From positions 1 to 12,379 of the forward strand of contig JBHELQ010000106.1 of the NCBI GenBank assembly GCA_046262995.1: a stretch of DNA of 12,379 nt. Direction: 5' to 3'. The notes below the pieces were generated by a model. The model saw only the letters and a list, made by a program, of their open reading frames with translations, searched no databases and had not been told where the DNA came from. The stretch is from JBHELQ01 sp046262995. GTDB taxonomy: Bacteria; Actinomycetota; Thermoleophilia; Solirubrobacterales; Thermoleophilaceae. The translations under genes and the position numbers were made by a program. Position 1 is the stretch's first letter, and every line of letters begins with the position of its first letter. This document shows, piece by piece, positions 11,579-12,379 of this stretch.

Positions 11579-11902
11579 CGGTCGCTCGTGCGTCTCGCGC
11601 GTTACGCCGCCCGCATAGTTCGACGCCTGCCGCGCATAGCGCGCGAAGGCAGCATCCACGACGTGCGGCGCGTCGAGTCCGGCGGCATGGCGCGCGGCGA
11701 GCTCCGCCGCCCAGTCGGTGCCGGCGGCGTAGAAGTCGGCCAGCTCCTCGACGATGAAGGTGGAGCCGAGACGGCGGCGCAGCTCCTCGACGACCGCTTC
11801 GATGGCCGTCTCCAGGTCGGCTTGCTCGAGGTCCGGCGTGTCACCGACCCGGCGCTCGCCGTGGCGCCACTGGAACAGCGCGTTCTCGACCGCATACGGC
11901 AT
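11576..11902 (-). CDS. Small protein of unknown function downstream of ftsB
   Basis: A 108-residue soluble, acidic, helical protein without a recognised domain. Visible features are PYAVENALFQWRHGERR at the start, a predicted helix TAIEAVVEELRRRL, the segment FIVEELADFYAAGTDWAAEL, and a C-terminal helix AAFARYARQASNYAGG. No signal peptide, cysteine or membrane helix is present. ATG at 11902 is preceded by TAGTTT at 7 nt and no Shine-Dalgarno, pointing to leaderless expression. It lies 30 nt after the ftsB stop on the same strand, so it may also be read from the enolase-ftsB transcript. It is probably a lineage-specific conserved gene; I do not assign a function. Confidence 0.7.
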   Translation of the reverse strand: MPYAVENALFQWRHGERRVGDTPDLEQADLETAIEAVVEELRRRLGSTFIVEELADFYAAGTDWAAELAARHAAGLDAPHVVDAAFARYARQASNYAGGVTRETHERP

Positions 11903-11909
11903 GAATCCG

Positions 11910-11915
11910 AAACTA
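11910..11915 (-). promoter_or_regulatory. -10 box of the gene after ftsB
   Basis: TAGTTT ends 7 nt before the ATG at 11902 on the minus strand, with no Shine-Dalgarno between them, so a leaderless start is expected. The box lies in the 30-nt gap after the ftsB stop. Confidence 0.4.
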
Positions 11916-11932
11916 CCGGGAACCGGCTGCGG

Positions 11933-12226
11933 CTAACGCCGGGGCGGGTTCTCGATGACGAAGGCCCGCTCGCCCTGGCGGACCATCCCCAGGCGTCGCG
12001 CCTCGCGCATCAGGGACGCCGGCTCCCGGAGCTGGCGCCGGCGGGCGAGCAGCCGGTCGTGTTCCGCCTTGAGCTCGCGCACGTCCGCCCGCTTGGCGCG
12101 CGCATCGTGCCAGGTCTGCCAGTAGGAGTGCAGCGGTCCGAGGTAGAGCAGCAGGATGCCGCCCAGCACGACCAACAGGGCGACCCGCCCGAGCCGATCC
12201 CAGCGCACGCGAGCGGCGGCTGCCAT
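11933..12226 (-). CDS. ftsB: Cell-division protein, FtsB/DivIC family (septum formation initiator)
   Basis: 97 residues with the family layout: short basic N-terminus, one membrane helix (about 12-31, RLGRVALLVVLGGILLLYLG), a coiled coil (about 40-68, ARAKRADVRELKAEHDRLLA) and the C-terminal signature LMREARRLGMVRQGERAFVI. FtsB/DivIC is a bitopic protein that joins FtsL and FtsQ/DivIB in the divisome to activate septal wall synthesis. The gene sits directly after enolase on the same strand, an arrangement widely found in actinobacteria and other bacteria. ATG at 12226 gives the usual length and has a purine-rich AAGGGCGGGA just upstream. The frame is open further (ATG at 12268 and 12274, TTG at 12283), which would add a 14-19 residue proline/glycine-rich extension. 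Confidence 0.85.
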   Translation of the reverse strand: MAAAARVRWDRLGRVALLVVLGGILLLYLGPLHSYWQTWHDARAKRADVRELKAEHDRLLARRRQLREPASLMREARRLGMVRQGERAFVIENPPRR

Positions 12227-12316
12227 CGTCCCGCCCTTCGGCGCCGGTCGACCAACCCCTTCCGGCATGGACATAAGTACCAACCCTCATGGGGCCGTGG
12301 GCCGCAGCGCGGGGGT

Positions 12317-12379
12317 TCAGGGACGGAAGGCCGAGCGGCCGGGGAACTCGGCGTCGTCACCCAGGGCCTCCTCGATCCG
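12317..12379 (-). CDS. eno: Enolase, C-terminal 20 codons
   Basis: The last 20 codons and the TGA stop are in the window; the rest lies beyond the right edge. They read RIEEALGDDAEFPGRSAFRP, a typical enolase C-terminus (RIEEEL-G..A.F.G..AF). Enolase converts 2-phosphoglycerate to phosphoenolpyruvate in glycolysis. The short length limits direct evidence, but the neighbouring FtsB/DivIC gene in the classic eno-ftsB order supports the call. The gap to the ftsB start is about 90 nt with no terminator seen, so the two are probably co-transcribed. Confidence 0.75.
   Translation of the reverse strand, partial: RIEEALGDDAEFPGRSAFRP

Noticed and set aside
1..12379. Mobile elements, CRISPR arrays, defence systems, phage genes
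   Set aside because: No transposase, integrase, spaced repeats, terminal inverted repeats or defence-type domains were seen. The tRNA gene is not followed by a duplicated 3' end or an integrase.

Overview
The window is GC-rich chromosomal DNA with dense, short-gapped genes, frequent GTG and TTG starts, and several starts that sit directly behind a -10-like hexamer. It also carries Mce/MlaD proteins, a DUF4235 protein, an ECF sigma factor fused to a membrane-anchored zinc-binding anti-sigma-like segment, a CsrA, and an enolase-FtsB gene pair. Together these suggest a high-GC actinobacterium, most likely of the class Thermoleophilia (Solirubrobacterales-like). This placement is inference from protein character, not from a marker-gene comparison. 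I see no insertion sequences, phage genes, CRISPR arrays or integrases; this looks like ordinary core and lineage-specific chromosome.

Layout. At 1-2488 (minus) two overlapping mce genes form the start of an operon that runs off the left edge. A small DUF4235 gene (2661-2939, minus) lies behind a tRNA-Leu(UAA) gene (3005-3091, minus). Divergent from the tRNA is the sigma/anti-sigma fusion gene (3183-4568, plus). It converges on an R2lox-like di-metal oxidase gene (4587-5534, minus), which is preceded by a lipoprotein gene (5583-6083, minus). A short plus-strand gene with a strong Shine-Dalgarno (6134-6331) diverges from the lipoprotein gene. It converges on a minus-strand run (9323-6349): a YbdK-type carboxylate-amine ligase, a rhomboid-fold membrane protein lacking both catalytic residues, a small unknown gene and a dienelactone hydrolase. 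Divergent from the ligase is a stand-alone DUF2090 aldolase-like gene (9419-10354, plus), followed by a tiny coiled-coil/membrane gene (10377-10616). This converges on csrA (10624-10851, minus). A lineage-type gene with an arginine-rich linker (10985-11560, plus) diverges from csrA. It converges on a small unknown gene (11576-11902, minus), which lies downstream of ftsB/divIC (11933-12226) and the last codons of enolase (12317-12379).

How the parts fit. There is no single pathway here. The themes are envelope (Mce lipid transfer, lipoprotein, FtsB, rhomboid-like protein), regulation (membrane-tethered sigma, CsrA) and small-molecule enzymes (ligase, hydrolase, aldolase-like, R2lox-like). Two genome-style features stand out. 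Many genes appear to be leaderless (a -10-like box 6-10 nt before the start codon). All four convergent gene pairs meet within 18 nt, over a short inverted repeat that includes at least one stop codon. The most interesting single proteins are the sigma/anti-sigma fusion, the catalytically dead rhomboid with a zinc ribbon, and the R2lox-like protein that keeps the Val/Tyr pair known to form an ether crosslink in that family.
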